From Pristionchus mayeri (Eukaryota > Nematoda > Chromadorea > Rhabditida > Neodiplogasteridae), in assembly GCA_036245805.1 (NCBI GenBank), contig BTRK01000001.1:15445087-15509086 (forward strand): a stretch of DNA of 64,000 bases, in the 5' to 3' direction. This document shows, piece by piece, positions 33,032-44,829 of this stretch. The notes below the pieces were generated by a model, which saw only the letters and a program-made list of their open reading frames with translations, was not told where the DNA came from and did no database searches. The stretch's first letter is position 1, and the number at the start of each line of letters is the position of its first letter. The translations under genes were made by a program, and so were the position numbers.

Positions 33032-34701
33032 ATGTTGTCGATGCCACTAATATTGCTGAACACTCTCATGTTCCTGGTACACATCTCGACTGCCACGTAC
33101 CGTTGGGGGATTCCTGTTAACGGCAAGCTCGTGTGGGCTTTTTTTGATCATTTTCACTAGTTTTATGTTGGTTGCAAAAATATGGTGATGAGAAGTAAAA
33201 TTTACTGGATTCACAGTTATTTTTCTAAAAATCATTGCAGACACGATACACGGACATTTGTCAACGTAACTTTCGACTGGAGCCCTCGCATGACGAATGG
33301 AGATTTACGAAAATTCACAATTCCTTCATGTCACGAGTTAAGAATTCGAAGCGTGAGTAATGGAATCTATTGACATATCGCTCAATTTTCTGTTTTTCCA
33401 GAGCTACTACGAAGTTTCTCTAAAGCACGTGTCTCTCGTACATGCTGCTCATGAGAGTCACAAAAAGAAAATGCGAACTGGACACTTGGTGTATCCGATG
33501 GTTATCACAGGTAAGTTGATATATTGTATTATTTTTCTTTACAAGATTGACTAAATATTTAGTTCTCAAAATCAAGTGTAATACGAGTGAAAATCAGTGA
33601 AAATATAGTATCTTTGGGGATTTTCAATGAAAAATAGCTACAAATATTCGATATTTGCAGTTTTTAATACCGCAAAATATAAAATCAATGTATAAAAATG
33701 TTTAGTAAACAACGGAACGAAGCCGCAGTTGGAATATTTTCTCGCAGCGGTGCATAAAGTGTACGCAGAAGAGGATTTGCACACGCTTTCGTTCTGGGGA
33801 GCTTTTGGGGTAAATTTAAAGTTTCTCAACACCCTTTAAATTATCTGCATTCCCGTTCACGACTAATCACGCCCGCTATCTTGTTTTTGCACACTATCTC
33901 ACTCATTTTGCCTTGATCAGGCACGCGTGGAAATTCTACTAATTGCAAGGGTGTTAGGTAAATTTAAGGCGATATTGATAAATCGATGCACAATTTCAGT
34001 GATTTAGTCAAAAAGGTGTACTAAATCAAATGGCATATGCGTAATGTGTTTTCAGCCAGACGAATACATAATACGAATATTTCTCGTTTCTGCGAAGATT
34101 TGGGATCTCAATAGGACACAATGGATTGAGGTCCTAGACAATGGGTGCGTGCGTTTTTTGCCAAACATTGTTTTCATTAAGTTTCCTTTTCGATTCAAAA
34201 ATGTGTATTACCATTATTGGATAATATCTAAAGATGATAACATTTTTCTATCAAGCTCTGTCATTTTTTTATTTGTTTCGATCAAATATACTAATGCCCA
34301 AAACATAATGGTTGTTATTTGTTGCATTATAACATTAACTTCTATTATATTCAGCCATGATTTGTGCGATGGCGGAAAATACTTCGACCGTCTTCTACCC
34401 TTGATCTACCAAGAGAAGTCAAAGCCACAATATGATGATATCGTGCAAAACTATAGAAAAAAAATAATACCGTATGTTCATCTCAGGCAGTTTTCTTATG
34501 AATCAGGTACCTCCCGGACATTCATTTTAAAATCGTTTGTTACAAACTGATGAAAAAAATAATACCATTGGAGCGGACGAATTCACATATATCATTTAAA
34601 GATATATTTTTGCAGGATATAATTTCGGAAGTATGTGGTCCAATGCACTGTCATGGCCTTTCGAAGCAATCCGAAACGCTCACGCTCACTTATGCTACTG
34701 A
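33032..34701 (+). CDS. secreted protein of unknown family, 7 exons
   Basis: Exons 33032-33096, 33241-33352, 33402-33510, 33706-33809, 34056-34144, 34355-34506 and 34616-34701 keep one frame through all six junctions and give 238 residues. Residues 1-21 (MLSMPLILLNTLMFLVHIST) are a signal peptide. The mature part has stretches TFVNVTFDWSPRMTNGD, LEYFLAAVHKVYAEEDL, LSFWGAFG, HDLCDGGKYFDRLLPLI and GYNFGSMWSNALSWPF, with three Cys and no membrane segment. I do not recognise a family. The first donor (gccac/gtaccg) was picked because it alone gives the right phase. The last exon frame is fixed by the incoming phase; a longer frame in another phase continues to 34915 but does not splice in. Confidence 0.72.
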
Positions 34702-34910
34702 GGAAGGATGGAATCAACAGCTGTTCATGCCAGACATGAATCAAACGCACCCACTATCCCATTGGGTTAATGTCGTTCGAGCAGAGAGTAATATTTTCAT
34801 GAAAAATTATGTTAGAGATTATTATTATTTTAAGAAGGTGGGTAAGTATTGGGAGAGAAACGCTGAGCGTAAGATTAGTGAACGCCGATGTGTCTTTTAT
34901 CCACCCTACT

Positions 34911-35046
34911 GCTAATTAGAGATCATAGTTCTAATTAGAGATCATAGTTCTAATTAGAGATTATAGTTCTAATTAGAGATCATAGTTCTAATTAGAGATC
35001 ATAGTTCTAATTAGAGATCATAGTTCTAATTAGAGATCATAGTTCG
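34911..35046. repeat. 19-bp tandem repeat, about seven copies
   Basis: Unit taattagagatcatagttc repeated almost without change, about 210 bases after the stop of the secreted-protein gene. The last copy runs into a MITE starting atagttcgg. Confidence 0.95.
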
Positions 35047-35150
35047 GCTAATTGCTTCTTCATTTCTCACACTCTCTCGCCTGCTCGACTTGCAAGGGTG
35101 AGTGGAAAATGAAGAGGCGAATACCCTAATTACGAACTCTACTGCAAATT
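35040..35150. mobile_element. ctctctcgc-family MITE
   Basis: atagttcg at the left and cgaactct at the right, with cttcattt..cacactctctcgcc pairing loosely with gtgagtggaaaatgaag. Related copies lie in lipase intron 6 and at 63024-63133 and 63741-63835. Confidence 0.5.
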
Positions 35151-35569
35151 GCTCCATTGGCTTACTTTCGTTGTTCACTTTTGTTTTGTTTGCACTTACA
35201 TTTAACTGAATTGTTCAATTTCGTTTCTCGATCTATAAAGAAATTTGAACATCCAATAGGGAACCTAAGGATCTGTAGCCCTGATGCAATAATATGTTTA
35301 CAAAATGCAAATGGCCGATTTCACAATCGAATATTCAGAAATTGTGTAGGGAATTGAATAATAGTCATCTATACGAATTCCTGACTGATATCCGGAAACG
35401 CTGCTCTCTCTTGAAGTGTAAACACGATATAATAGTGATAATGGAGCATGCAATTTATCGAAAAAAATACATAATTTACACCGAGAAAAATGGGCAATTT
35501 ACAATATTGATGCCATGGATGTTTGCCTTTAAAACGAGAAAGGAACAATTTCGAGCCACTTCGGCCCTT

Positions 35570-36658
35570 TCACTTAGCACTCGCGAGCTTCGCCATGATC
35601 CTCTTGTTGTGCTCCTCGAGTTCGGCGAGAACCGCAGGAGAACAGGTGGCCTTGATGGTTTTTGCCTGAAAAAATCAATAATAATCAAATATCGATATTT
35701 TACCTCATACATTATGCATATGCAGGTTGTTGGACACTTTACTTCAAAATAGTGCGTTGACTTCAAATATTTTGAGTCAAATAATCGATAAAACATGCCT
35801 CCTTCTCGATCTTCTCGCCATCAACGACGTCGGCGAGGTAGAGGTCGCTCAGCTGAACAGGAATTGCATCGATGGCGAAGAATAAAATCAAAGATCAAAG
35901 ATCACAATGCCTCCCAACGATCAAGTGTGCATGCGGGAGCGTGAGTTGCGCATGAATTCCACTCACTAGACCATAGATCAAAGATCAAGCAAAGATAATC
36001 TACGATACGAAATGGCTCGCGTCATCTTACTAGCTCTCTCGGATGTCGGTCGGCGAGAGAGCACGCAATATGAAGGGAGAAATTTGTGAAATATTTTTAT
36101 GTTGCATTTTCTCTTACAAAGGCAGTTATCTTTACTTATCATGTCCTTTCGAGTTCACTTTAATTTGTTGAGAAGCCATTCCTAGCACACATCAATCTCA
36201 AAATTATTGTTGTAACCTTATTTTAGGTTAAAGGCCAATTCTCCTCACTTTCTTTGCTGCGACCTGAGCCTCGGGGCTGAGCTTGGCAATTGCTTCGGTG
36301 ACGACAGCTGGGTTAGCCTGGAATATTGAGATTATATTTTTCAAACAGCACCGTCTCCGCTAACACAATGCAAAAGAAACTAAAAATATGATGTTGTCGT
36401 GAAACACATTTGGTTCAATAAAGAAGCTACGCAAGGTCGCAATTGCGCATGATTATAAAATAAAATATCAGAGCAGCGGAGAAGTGGGCAGGTAGCTCTA
36501 TCTTCATTTCCTTCTAATTTCTCAACAGCTCTCTCAAACTGCGCCCGTCGGCGAGATAGTGCGGGAAACCGAAAGAGCCAAACGGAATATCGTACCCTGA
36601 GGTATTCCCTGGCCTTCTTCATCATCTCGATTTGCTCAGGAGTCATCTTGTCGGCCAT
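35570..36658 (-). CDS. 93-residue helical protein of unknown function, 4 exons
   Basis: Exons 36658-36596, 36317-36249, 35852-35799 and 35665-35570 (TGA) all join in phase 0. The protein starts MADKMTPEQIEMMKKA and includes AIAKLSPEAQVAAKK, LSDLYLADVVDGEKIEKE and LEEHNKRIMAKLASAK. It is rich in Ala, Lys and Glu and should be almost entirely helical. It has one Cys and no signal peptide. The third intron has a GC donor (gag/gcatgt). The KLSPEAQ phrase faintly recalls nematode SXP/RAL-2 proteins, but those are secreted and longer, so no family is claimed. The introns contain ctctctcgg-type MITE pieces. Confidence 0.65.
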
Positions 36659-36975
36659 GACTACTGTAAGTTATTGATTAGTACTGAAAACAGAATAGTG
36701 TGATGGAAGTGACAAGACGGTAGAACTCTTCTAAGATGAAAATTGGTGTCAAATCTGTGAAGGAACTGAGTGAATGATAAATATCACTGACAGTTTTATA
36801 CGCAAGGATATGATTCCATTTTCACCTTCTAGTGAAAGCGAGTGAATATGCGAAAAGAAGAGAGTGAGATTATTTCTCGGTTGAAGTTGTGATGTTGTGT
36901 TGTGAGCAACGTTTGTGTTCAGCACACATCTTTCACTATAATCAGACTGAATATTTGCACAACTTCACTGTGACG

Positions 36976-36977
36976 AG

Positions 36978-37014
<37 letters not shown>
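36976..37014. repeat. (GA)n microsatellite
   Basis: About 19 uninterrupted ga dinucleotides. It lies about 320 bases upstream of the ATG of the minus-strand helical-protein gene, in its likely promoter side. Confidence 0.95.
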
Positions 37015-37019
<5 letters not shown>

Positions 37020-37497
37020 GAGTGAGAAAAGACGAGAACGATTGTTGATTTCCGTTCATTCTTAGTCATTGCGCTTTCACCATACCCGATTGAGCCGTTG
37101 GCAGTGCTAATAGTGTGATTCAAAGAAAAAGTTGCATTAGAGGTCGCTGATAAGCAGATTAGGGCATGATATGTAGCGCATGAAGTTGCCGGTAAGAAAG
37201 GATTATTGCCAATCAACCACAGATCGCATCATTTCAATGCAAGAAGAGCTTCTTTCTTGGCTTTTGTTCGAAGGACAACATTAAATTGGGGCATCAGCGA
37301 TTGCTAAATCCTCCATATGATGAAAGGCCCTCATACTACAAAATTGTTCAACTGGTATTTTGCGGCTGTTACTCTGATTGAATTTTACGTTCTCTTTTAC
37401 CCCAGTCCTCCTAATATTGGATACTACGAAATCCGCTTTTCTGTGCTACTTCCTACGATCTTTGCATGGTGATGTATGTGTGTGTTATTCGGCCAGG

Positions 37498-37612
37498 AAG
37501 GGATGGCATCGCAAGAAATGACTTTCTTCATTATGCGTGTTCTCTCGCCTGTTAGACAGACGAGAGAGCACGTGGAATGGAGAAATATATTTCTTGATTC
37601 CCATCTCTACTA
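37498..37612. mobile_element. gggatggcatcgcaagaaat-type MITE, copy 1
   Basis: Left end gggatggcatcgcaagaaat, right end atttcttgattcccatctct, with an inner tcattatgcg..ctctctcgcc hairpin. 115 bp. Confidence 0.6.
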
Positions 37613-37968
37613 GAACTTTCCTTAGTTTCGAAGTTTTCTCAAATGAAATTCTTCAGTAGTTCCCTCATCTACGATTGCTACCATAGAGAGGTTTAAAAAT
37701 AAATCGATATATTTCAATACATTTTTTCCAGTAATAATTCGGAGACAACTAATGCTTATTCCGCAATGCTATCACATGATTGGCGATGAATGGAAACCCT
37801 AACTTTTACGTACAATGCATCAAGTATCTCGATTCGAATTGTCAGTATTTGTGTGTCACACAATTGCACATTTCCGATTGTTTTATTCGAATGTGAATGC
37901 GCTAGCTCGAACGGGCGGGGAACGATACAATCACAGGGGGTTGCTACCGTACTCCACCGGCTACCGTA

Positions 37969-40900
37969 CTACAGCAGCATCGGGAGCACTGCCAGCAGGC
38001 CGATCGACAACTGATTCAATTCGGCGACACCGCTTTTAGTCTTGTTGCCGTGATTATGATCGTGACCCTGGAAGAGATCAGAGATCAGAGTGGGCGGGGC
38101 TTGAGCGAGGAGGCGGAGCCACGAACCTGATCCTTGTTAGCATCCCTTTTCGAGTGACTATGGCTTTCCGCCTCATCCTCTTCTATAGCTTGGTCGTAAT
38201 CATCGCTTCTGAAATTCGATAAAGATCGTCTTGGAAATTTGCCAAGACGAAATTTGCTCATTCCCTAAGTTGGGCATGGTGTATCTCAAGTAGGGATGGC
38301 ATCGCAAGAAATCGTATCTCCAACCCTCTTCATTCTCTATGATTTATTGATAGTCTTACCAGTGCAAAATAGAGTCATTTCTTGCCTTCCCTAATCGCAA
38401 GTCCCAACCTAGCGCCCTCCATCCACTCCCTCTCACCCCTGTATCTTCGGCCTCGACGTCGTAGTAGTCTTCTCTGCAGGTCCCTTGTCTTCATCAACCC
38501 TGAAAAGGGGCGGAGTCAAGCAAATCTGCAGGGAACGATGTTTCTGATCTGGTGCTTGGGATTGTGCCGTGTGCAGCTACTGCTGCGACTTACCATTTCC
38601 CTCCATTGTCAATCTTGTCATCGACGATGGTGGCACTGAAAGGTATAGATTAGGGATGGGAGATAACTCTGACATCAGGGAAATAATCTAGCTGATTGAA
38701 GATAAAGTTCCCAGCATTACTACTCGCCCCTCCGCTTCGCGCTTCCTCTTGCAGCCATCTTTGAGCTCGGCCTTAGTTACTTTCTAAATTGAATATTTTA
38801 AATTAATTAAAACATATTTTGTATTGTGACAACAGAGAGTGTAGCCCGTGGTGTGGTGGCGAGATTTAGTACATTTGATTGTAAATATATGCGGAACGCG
38901 GAGGAGGAAACGTTCCGCGCATATTTAGAATCAAATGTACTAAATCATCTGTATTATTCGCAAAGCATATTTCCTCGGTTACTCATGTGTCTTATCTTCT
39001 ATAATGTCCAATCCACATCTAGTCTACTCGATTCTCGGGTCGTCGAATGCGGCGGCTACTCTACATTTATCAATTCGACAATAACCAGTCTACCTACCAA
39101 CTCCGAGCTGCTGGTTTTTTTCTGTTTTTATTGTACTCGCGCATTTTAACTATGTGCGATAAAGATATAGTAAATCTCGCCACGACACCACGGACTACGC
39201 TTTCTGTTATTACCCTGTTGCACTCGTCCCAGAAGCAGCGATACTCGACATCGGCCACTGTTTCTTCGCCTGAGAATAAGGCATTTTTGTTGAAATTAGC
39301 ATTTTTAAAATATTCTTTTTAATATTTATATATTTATAAAACCCACCTCCCCTCGATCCCGGTATGCATGTCACGGGGAACTTGATAATCTCATCGATTT
39401 CCTGCAGAAATAAGAGATTAATGGTTTGACTCTCCGCTCTTTCTCATCGAACTCCGCTACTCCGGAGCCACCGGAGCTACCGGTTATCGGCTAGCTAGCT
39501 ACCGGAGTAGCTAATCCACACGGTTTCCTTCGTCCCACTTTTCTGCGAGAATAAGAAATAAAGAGAGCGCACCGTTACAGGCACGATCTCCACGCTCATC
39601 TCGTCCGTATCTTTCATATCGTCTGTCTTGAAGCGCCGGACGCACACCGGCGCTAGCTGAATTGGCAAATAAGTATGTGCGAAGCACTTCATTAGACATT
39701 CAACAGCAACGATATTTGCTTAAATAAGGAGCATCAATAAAATTGACTCTAAAAATCTGACACGACAGTTGTGTGGCTCACTAAAACCTCACTATCGTCA
39801 AACAGCTGACCATTCCGTCGGGTTTAACGGTATCGCCCTTGACCATGCCGTTGAAATAAACAGTCTTAGGGACGATAGATCCATGGTTGTTCTCCGCGCA
39901 CCTAAAAAGCATGCACTATTTACTATATTTATCGTGCACCTCTAGGTTGATTCGTAAATTGCAGAATGCGCAAGAAGATGTGAGGGAGGAGCGGAAAACG
40001 ACAAGTTTCCAAATGCAGCAAACGATCGAGTTAATCGGGTACGGTAACTGGCACGGAGCCAATTCGGTATTCGAGTACGGTATCTGGTAATGGGTAAAAT
40101 CACTGAACTGGTAAACCTGCGGGGAGCCAAATCATTACTAGGGTACGGTAGCAGGTAATGCGCCAATTCATTACTTGGGTACAGTACCCTGCCCGGCGCC
40201 AATACATCACTCGGGTTCGGTATTTTGCACGAAACCAACTCATCACAGGGATACGGTAATTGGCACAGCGCCAATTCACTGCAAGGATACGGTAAATGGA
40301 ACGGCGCTAATTCATTTCACGGGTACACTAACCTGCGCGGCGCCAATTAATTACTGTGGTATGATAGCCTGCGGCGCCGATTCATCCCTCGGGTACAGTA
40401 ACTAGCACGGCGCCAATTCGTCGAAAGGGTACGGTAATTGGCACGAAACCAAATCACTGCACGGGTACGGTATCTGGTATGGTGTCAAATAACTACAAGC
40501 CAAAGCGCTGAACGTGTATGGAGTGTCAATTCATTACTCGGGTACGATGGCTGGCACTGTGCCAAAAAAGCTGTACCGGTACGGTAACGGGCACAGTGCC
40601 AATTAATCACAAGGGTACTGTAATTAGCACGGAGCCAATTCAGAACATGGGTACGGTAACTGGCACGGTGCCAAAACACTGAACGTGTACGGTCACCTGC
40701 AGAGTGCCAATTTATTACACGGATACGGTAACTAACCGGAATCGGAAAGTCTCCGTAGCTTCATCATTATCATAGGTGTGCAGCTGCAGACATTTCATCT
40801 GGGCTGTCACATTCGCGTCTTTATCTGAAAAAAATCAATTATCGGTTTATAGGTCGATATGTATCCAGAATTACTGGACCGATCACTATTTTCCGCCGAA

Positions 40901-41715
40901 AAGCCATGTAGAAGTCGAAAAATGGAGCTTATCTACGTTCAGGGACCTTAAGTCAGAGATATTTCCTAATCAATCCTTAATGATTCCAAATAGAAAATGA
41001 GGCTTGACTAGGAGAACCAATTTAGGAAAAGATACTCACCACATTTATGCGGCGGAGGAGGCGGGAATGTTGCGTCTTCCTGTACTTTCGTTGTCGTAGC
41101 TGCTGTAGTTGTTGTAGTTGTTGTAGTCTTCTTAGTTGACGGAGTTGTCACAGGATTTTCAGTTGCTGGAGGTACTGTAGGTCCCCCAGGTTGCACAGGT
41201 GCCGCGGCTGTTGGGGGCTTTACCGTTGTTGGGGTCGTTGTGACTGGTGGGGGCGTTGGGGATGTTGCTGGTGTTGGGAGCTTTACGTCTGGTGGGGACG
41301 TTGCAACAGGCTTCGGTGTCACGGGAGGATCACTTGCTGCAGGGGCCGTAGGCTCTTTGGTTACCGCAGGTGCCACAGGCTTGGCGGCTGGAGAAGGGTC
41401 AGCAGGTTTGGGGTTGCCAGGTGCTGTCGTAGCTGGTGCAGCTTCCGCTGGTTTTGCTGGGTCAGCTTCAGCTGCAGCAGGTTTGGATTGATCAGGTGGC
41501 GGAACAGCTGCAGGGTTGGACTTGTCGGGGGTCGGAACTGCTGCTGTCGCTGCAGCTCCCGTTGGCTTTGCTGATTCAGCTGCAGGCGCAGCTCCTCCTG
41601 GCTGGGCTGGGTCAGCTGCGGGCGCAGCAGGCGCAGCAGGCGCGACCAGCAGCGAGGAGAACTCGAGACGGACGACGACGAGCGCGAGGAGCAACCACAC
41701 CCGATGGACGGCCAT
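37969..41715 (-). CDS. mucin-like, probably GPI-anchored cell-surface protein, 11 exons
   Basis: Exons on the minus strand: 41715-41040, 40824-40737, 39901-39811, 39656-39573, 39401-39347, 39269-39214, about 38783-38724, 38635-38594, 38499-38437, 38208-38127 and 38067-37969 (TAG). Exon 1 encodes a signal peptide (AVHRVWLLLALVVV core), then about 190 residues rich in Pro, Ala and Thr ending in a run of Thr, expected to be heavily O-glycosylated. The next exons form a Cys-containing ectodomain (QMKCLQLHTYDND, LAPVCVRRFKTDD, FPVTCIPGSRG, YRCFWDECN). Two acidic and His-rich exons follow (SHSHSKRD, GHDHNHGN). The C-terminus is a small polar patch then SIGLLAVLPMLL, a typical GPI signal. Phases agree everywhere except between exons 7 and 8, where a donor could not be settled. 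I do not recognise the ectodomain. Confidence 0.72.
38293..38394. mobile_element. gggatggcatcgcaagaaat-type MITE, copy 2
   Basis: Starts with the same 20-base end as the copy at 37498 and ends catttcttgccttccctaat. It lies in an intron of the mucin-like gene. Confidence 0.6.
38827..39208. mobile_element. MITE in an intron of the mucin-like gene
   Basis: The left end (gtgtagcccgtggtgtggtgg, trimmed: cccgtggtgtggtggcg) and right end (cgccacgacaccacgg) are inverted repeats of about 45 bp. A second strong hairpin inside pairs tagtacatttgattgtaaat with its near complement. It begins right beside the donor of exon 6. Confidence 0.65.
40035..40735. repeat. degenerate 36-37-bp minisatellite in intron 2 of the mucin-like gene
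   Basis: About 19 units close to gggtacggtaactggcac followed by ggcgccaattcatta. GGCGCC and the palindromic core vary from unit to unit. It fills most of the intron between exons 2 and 3. Confidence 0.85.
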
Positions 41716-41899
41716 CGCAGAAATGAGAGGAGGAGGAGAGGGGATGGGACGAGACGAGATGAGGCAAGTAAACAAGATTATGGAAATTGAGTGGAAATGA
41801 TTTTGAAATAAAGTGAAACTTATAAATTCCATATATTTATCATATAAAAGGCAAGAAAGATGAGAAATTGTTGAGAAACTGTAGAGCGGGATTATCAAC

Positions 41900-42570
41900 T
41901 GGTTGTGAAACCAGAAGACGCGGGCATTGTTTGATATTTTGCACGTTTATAGTTCGCGTTTGTTTACTGTTGTTTTTCTTTTTCAACTCTCACTTTTTGG
42001 TAATTTTACATGAAATAGTTAAGTAATAGCAAGCGCACGAAATCAAAATTGCATTCCCATGATATGGGTAGATATACGTTAACGGTGGCACCCAAAACTG
42101 GCTAGTGCTCAATTGATTTTGAACTTCTATCGCGTTCTCTCAATTTTTCTGGATGAAATATCGCTATCGCTTTAGAAAATGAGTGTAGATAATTATACCT
42201 CGGTTGCTCGAAATCTCTTGCATCAATCAACTTGGTATCACGCAGGCTCTGCGATGTAATCGAGTGCGAAGAATGATAAAGCGAGGAAAGAAGCATTGAG
42301 GAAAAAAGAAAATTCTTTATATTTAATATTTTTCTTGAAACGGTTTTTCAACGAAGAATTGCTGTTTGTGTCTATGCAGCGAATTTACATATATGCTGAA
42401 ACCTGAATGTGCACTAGCTGAAAAAATGGAAATGAATGTGCACTGGCAAAAAATGGAAAACGAACGAGCAACCTTATTCTGTTAATTAGAAGGATCTCTA
42501 TTGCACAAGCAGCTTACGCTGCATTGTGTCGTCGCCATTCAATCGACCGATGGATGACATGTGTCTGCAT
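41900..42570. other. non-coding stretch upstream of the mucin-like gene
   Basis: AT-rich, with no protein-like frame found. It should hold the promoter of the minus-strand mucin-like gene starting at 41715. Confidence 0.4.
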
Positions 42571-42662
42571 CGGTACTAGGTCGAATGAGAACTATGACGT
42601 CATTCCACATTTGATCCATCAAAGACGGCATGACGTCATAGTTCTCATCCGACATAGTGCCG
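42571..42662. repeat. 33-bp arm hairpin with TGACGTCA in each arm
   Basis: cggtactaggtcgaatgag pairs with ctcatccgacatagtgccg, and between them actatgacgtcat pairs with atgacgtcatagt, around a 26-base loop. The arms contain the CREB/ATF palindrome tgacgtca, which may be a coincidence of the inverted repeat. Confidence 0.7.
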
Positions 42663-42826
42663 CCTGCAACCAATTGTAAGCATAATTTTGAGTGACTATT
42701 GAATCGTTTTATCAGAAACTGAATTTCTGTAATTATACAACTGATCTAAAAGATGAAACGAAAGGGAATTTAACAGATTTATCTTATTTGTGAGGCACGA
42801 TAATTCCTGGCGCATAGTTGATGTTG

Positions 42827-44515
42827 AAACTAGTGGGCAACTACGCCTGTTTTAAAGTTAGGAATTCTTGCAATATTTAGAAAATAATCCCGTATTGATT
42901 CCGGCAAAATTCCGTCCCAAGGCTAGATGTTACAAAAGGGGCATGGTATCGACGTTTTTCATTAATTGGCCATCGAAATAATGAATCTGACCCATCATCT
43001 GACACAGCGCCACGAACTACTGTAGGTTAGTATTTCGTTAGAAGAACGATATTGATCTTTTGCATCAATCCGCAGATGAAATCATCAATTTGACCCAGCG
43101 TCTGACCCAGCGCACTGGGTTACTGTAGGCTTTGGTTACGGTAGTAGTACGGTATCGATGATTTCCATCCATCATCCGATGAAATCATGAATCTGACACA
43201 CCATCTGACCCAACGCCAATGGTATACTGTAGACAGACTCACAGACCAACCAACACCATATTTGTGGTCGTAAAAATTTTTCTTCTGGAAATTTCTGAAA
43301 TTTTTTTCGTCTGCTGACCTTGTATTCCGGATGGGGTCATACTTTCAAAAGCTCACTCGAAACGAAAGCGCCAGTCAAAAACCCTTTCAGTTTATGGTAT
43401 ATTTAGCAACTAGTGGGCAACTACGCCTGTTGTAAAGTTAGAAGTTCCCGGCGTATTCCAAAAATAATCTTGTATTGATGCCGGCAAAATACCGGCAAAA
43501 GCACGGTTCTCATGCCGCGTACGTCCCAACGCTAGGGCTTACAAAAGGGTCATGATATCGACGTGTTTCATAAATTGTCCATCGAAATTACGAATCTGAC
43601 CCAGCATCTGATATAGCCCGACGTGGCGACGTGCTACTGTAGGTTATTGTTAAAACGTCCAGAACAACGATATGGACGTTTTACATCCATCCGCGGACGA
43701 AATCACGAATCTGACCCAGCGTCTGACCCAGCGAACATAGATTACGGTAGCTTACGGTTACGGTAATAGTACGGTATCGACGTTTTATTTCGATCCTCTG
43801 ATGAAATCATGACTCTGACACACCATCTGACCCAAGGCCACTGGGGTACGGTAATCACAGACGGACAGACCAACACCTATTTTTGGGTCGTAAAAATTTT
43901 TCTGCTGGAATTTTTTGTGATATTTTTCGTCTGCTGACCTTGTATTCCGGATGGCGCAATACTGCTAAAATCTCGCTAGAAACGAAAACGCCAGTCAAAA
44001 ACCCTTTCAGTTTATGGTATATGTAGCAACTAGTGGGCAACTACGCCTCTTTTAGAAGTTCAGAAAATAATTCCCTATTTATGCCGCCAAAATCATTGTT
44101 CTCATGTCGCGTCCGTCCCAACGCTAGAAGTTACAAAAGGAGCATGCTATCCTAGTTTTTTCGTTAATTTACCATCGAAATCATGAATCTGACCCAGCAT
44201 CTGACCTACGGCTACGGGTTACGGTAGCACTCAGTTACGGTATGAGTACTTTACTGATGTTTTTTTCCGATCCACCGATGAAATCATAAGTCTGACATAA
44301 GATCTGACCCAACACCACACCGGGTTACGGTACACAGGCGGACAGACAGACAACCATTTTTTGGTCGTAAAATTTTTTCTTCTGGAAATTTCTGAATTTT
44401 TTTTCGTCTGCTGACCTTGTATTCCGGATGGGGTCATGCTATCAAAAGCTCACTCGAAACGAAAGCGCCAGTCAAAAACCCTTTCAGTTTATGGTATATT
44501 TAGCAACTCGCGTGC
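42827..44515. repeat. 0.5-0.6-kb tandem repeat, three copies
   Basis: Units begin with caactagtgggcaactacg at about 42827, 43407 and 44027, and a partial fourth starts near 44503. Each contains many tctgacccagcg phrases with acggta runs and ends with ctgctgaccttgtattccgg, then gaaacgaaagcgccagtc. Copies are diverged and contain small indels. Confidence 0.85.
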
Positions 44516-44723
44516 AACTACGTTGTTACAAGTATGCAACTAAGTTTTATTGGCTTAAAATAACGGACTCAATATTTGGATATGTCTTTCAGTTTTGAAA
44601 AATCTTTTTAATACGTATGCCCCAGCGAATATTATCTGACCCAGCGCGAATTTTGACCTACCGTAATCACAAGTTATTTTCCCCACCATTCGCAGGCTTT
44701 TCGAAGCTTGGCAAAACGTTTTT

Positions 44724-44790
44724 ACGCAGGCAGGCATCGAACCCCCAACTTTGTGTTTATCAGTTCATCGCGTTAGCCACTCGGCCACGA
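44724..44790 (-). pseudogene. tRNA-Ser-like pseudogene or SINE head
   Basis: The minus strand has a good A box (tggccgagtggctaacg) and B box (ggttcgatgcc) at tRNA-like spacing, like tRNA-Ser. The anticodon stem does not pair and the acceptor ends do not match, so it is not a working tRNA. It may be a Pol III promoter of a tRNA-derived SINE. Confidence 0.5.
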
Positions 44791-44829
44791 TAAAATTACA
44801 AAAGTATATTCTAAATTTTTTAAATATTT

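Noticed and set aside
34702..34915. Longer frame past the stop of the secreted-protein gene (TEEGWNQQLFMPDMN)
   Set aside because: Looks coding, but the incoming intron phase puts the last exon in another frame ending at 34701; treated as 3' UTR.
41191..41800. Plus-strand frames of 83-127 codons opposite the mucin-like exon
   Set aside because: Cys/Trp/Gly-rich or Leu/Gln-rich shadows of the Pro-Ala-Thr exon on the minus strand.
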